From contig JAIQEZ010000016.1 of assembly GCA_020073545.1 (NCBI GenBank), forward strand, positions 1 through 51,690: 51,690 bases of DNA. Reading direction: 5' to 3'. The notes beneath the pieces were generated by a model. That model was not told the DNA's origin and ran no database searches. It worked only from the letters and a program-made list of their open reading frames with translations. The position numbers were made by a program, and so were the translations under genes. Source of the DNA: Terriglobia bacterium (lineage in GTDB: Bacteria > Acidobacteriota > Terriglobia > UBA7540). Below are positions 50,480 to 51,690 of the stretch, piece by piece; the stretch's first letter is position 1, and every line of letters starts with the position of its first letter.

Positions 50480-51690
50480 TCATTCCATCTCGAACGCCAG
50501 GAACTGCAACCTCCCGTCGCGCTCGATTTGCAGCACGGCGGCGTCACCCGGCTGCAGTCGGAGAATGCCCGACCGCAGTGCCTCCAGGCTGATGATAGGC
50601 ACGCCGTTCAGGGAGTGAATGACGTCGCCGGTTGTGAGCCCCAACTCGATGCTGGCGGCCCAGGTAGTCCGCGCGGCCACGATCACTCCCGATCCCATGC
50701 GTGAATTCGGAATCATCTCCGCAAGGTGCCGGTCGATTTCGACGCCGAGGATGCCCAGTTTTGGCACCAGGCTCTTGCGCGGATCCAGGGCGTCCGCCAG
50801 CCTGTCCATCTCATCTTTTTGCTCGACCACGGGGATCTCCAGCGAGGCTTTTTGCGAGCCGCGCAGCACCTCCACTTTCAGCGGCGCGGGATTCACGCGC
50901 AGCATGAAATTGGCTTCGAATTGCGGCATGCTGGTCACGGTTCCGCCGTTCAAGGTGAGAATGATGTCCCCAATCTTGAGTCCGGCTCCCTCGGCAGGAC
51001 CGTCTGGAATGACGTCGGAAACCACTAAGCCTTGATCCCGCGCGAGACCCAGCCCCGCCGCCAGGGTCGGCGTGATATCCTGCACGCTGGCTCCGATTGC
51101 TCCGCGGTGCACGTGGCCGTGGTCCCGCAGTTGAGTGTAAACGTAGTGCACGACCAGGCTCGGAATCGCAAACCCGATGCCTTCATTCCCGCCGCCCTGG
51201 GTCAGGATGAAGGTATTAACCCCCACCAATCGGCCCTCGATATCGACGAGTGGCCCGCCGCTGTTGCCAGGGTTGATAGGTGCATCGGTCTGGATGTAAA
51301 CCATCGGGCGCTCGGGATCGGGCTGGCGCGCGACGGAGCTGATCACTCCCATGGTCACGGAGTTTCCCAAACCCTCCGGGCTTCCGAAGGCGAAAACCAA
51401 TTGGCCTTGCCGCACGTCCGGGTAGCTGCCGAAGGGAAGAAAAGGCAAACCGTTCGCTTCGACCTTGAGCAACGCCAGGCGGTCTGATGGGGCCGCCGGA
51501 TGGCGGACGGCCGCGATCTCACGCTTCGTACTGACGATGGCGTCGCGGAGCGCCTCCAGCTCATGCTTGATTTGGACGGTATCCGTTGCGTTCGGCTCTG
51601 CCGGTGGAGGAGCGGCGTGACCCAGGGTCTCGGCGATGAAACTCCGGAGCCCGGCGATGGCGGCCAAGATTTCGCCGTTTCCGGCGCCCT
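50480..51690 (-). CDS. S1C-family serine protease with PDZ domains (HtrA/DegP-like), N-terminus outside window
   Basis: At least 395 residues visible; the frame stays open to the right edge. The protease part has 'GQLVFAFGSPEGLGNSVTMGVISSVARQ' (in pieces) and the catalytic Ser in 'INPGNSGGPLVDIEGRLVGVNTFI'. A first PDZ domain ('GLVVSDVIPDGPAEGAGLKIGDIILTLNG') and a second ('GVIVAARTT...GLTTGDVIHSLNGVPI') follow. The segment just before the protease core is unusual: where the catalytic His and Asp strands should be there is a helical 'IKHELEALRDAIVSTKREIAAVRHP' stretch. Either the His lies further out of the window or the protein is not a standard protease. It is convergent with the CmpB-like gene. 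Confidence 0.78.
   Translation of the reverse strand, partial: GAGNGEILAAIAGLRSFIAETLGHAAPPPAEPNATDTVQIKHELEALRDAIVSTKREIAAVRHPAAPSDRLALLKVEANGLPFLPFGSYPDVRQGQLVFAFGSPEGLGNSVTMGVISSVARQPDPERPMVYIQTDAPINPGNSGGPLVDIEGRLVGVNTFILTQGGGNEGIGFAIPSLVVHYVYTQLRDHGHVHRGAIGASVQDITPTLAAGLGLARDQGLVVSDVIPDGPAEGAGLKIGDIILTLNGGTVTSMPQFEANFMLRVNPAPLKVEVLRGSQKASLEIPVVEQKDEMDRLADALDPRKSLVPKLGILGVEIDRHLAEMIPNSRMGSGVIVAARTTWAASIELGLTTGDVIHSLNGVPIISLEALRSGILRLQPGDAAVLQIERDGRLQFLAFEME

Overview
This GC-rich window reads as an ordinary chromosome segment of a Gram-negative bacterium with lipopolysaccharide: lpxA, lpxI and fabZ are present, along with two TonB-like proteins and many signal peptides. Acidobacteriota is the best guess. 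That rests on the gene mix (DUF2914, TrbI-like and CxxC-x17-CxxC zinc-ribbon proteins, EMO-type iron-sulfur oxidoreductase) and on the many short dispersed spacer repeats of the 'TCATCCTGAG...GAAGGATC' kind. The taxonomic call is an inference. I found no tRNA, rRNA, CRISPR array, transposase or phage gene.

Layout. 1-3.3 kb: end of a metallophosphoesterase, an RDD membrane protein, a DUF2914 protein, holA. 3.5-10.2 kb: rpsT (minus), hpt, mutS, a GH3/NagZ-like protein that has lost its catalytic residues, a ribbon-helix-helix antitoxin followed by a ParE toxin frame with an amber codon, and anmK. 10.3-15 kb: a Cdd1 helix-hairpin-helix protein, ydcF-like and tsaC (minus), rpsU, a zinc-ribbon protein, mtaB. 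15.2-18.2 kb: glmM and two secreted proteins.

18.5-24.8 kb holds a minus-strand sulfur/aspartate-family cluster: thrC, metY, metX, metW, thrB and a small zinc protein. It is preceded by a clear SAM-I (S-box) riboswitch with a terminator hairpin and U-tract. The branch to threonine (thrC, thrB) and the branch to methionine (metX, metY, metW) therefore appear to sit behind a single SAM-sensing attenuator.

25-33 kb: rlmN, pgeF (minus), acpS overlapping a TonB-domain protein, a PAP2 phosphatase (minus), then phoB-phoR. The phoB promoter has 11-bp direct repeats resembling a PHO box, placed so that the transcript would be leaderless. 33-37.4 kb, minus: fabZ-lpxA-lpxI-Gfo/Idh (possibly gnnA)-TonB, a lipid A/envelope cluster. 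37.6-42.8 kb: folD-coaE, a secreted BNR-propeller protein, a DUF374 acyltransferase and an isoprenylcysteine-type methyltransferase. 42.9-51.7 kb: a membrane iron-sulfur oxidoreductase resembling ETF:menaquinone oxidoreductase, a TPR membrane protein, an unrecognised protein, a plant-type GDP-mannose 3,5-epimerase homologue, rpiB, an NTF2-like protein, a CmpB-type membrane protein and an S1C/PDZ protease cut by the right edge.

The most interesting points are the SAM riboswitch over the thrC-metYXW-thrB cluster and the palindrome in its P3 stem, the non-catalytic NagZ-like protein near anmK, the amber-interrupted ParE, the leaderless PHO-box promoter of phoB, and the dense mixture of short repeat families in the spacers.
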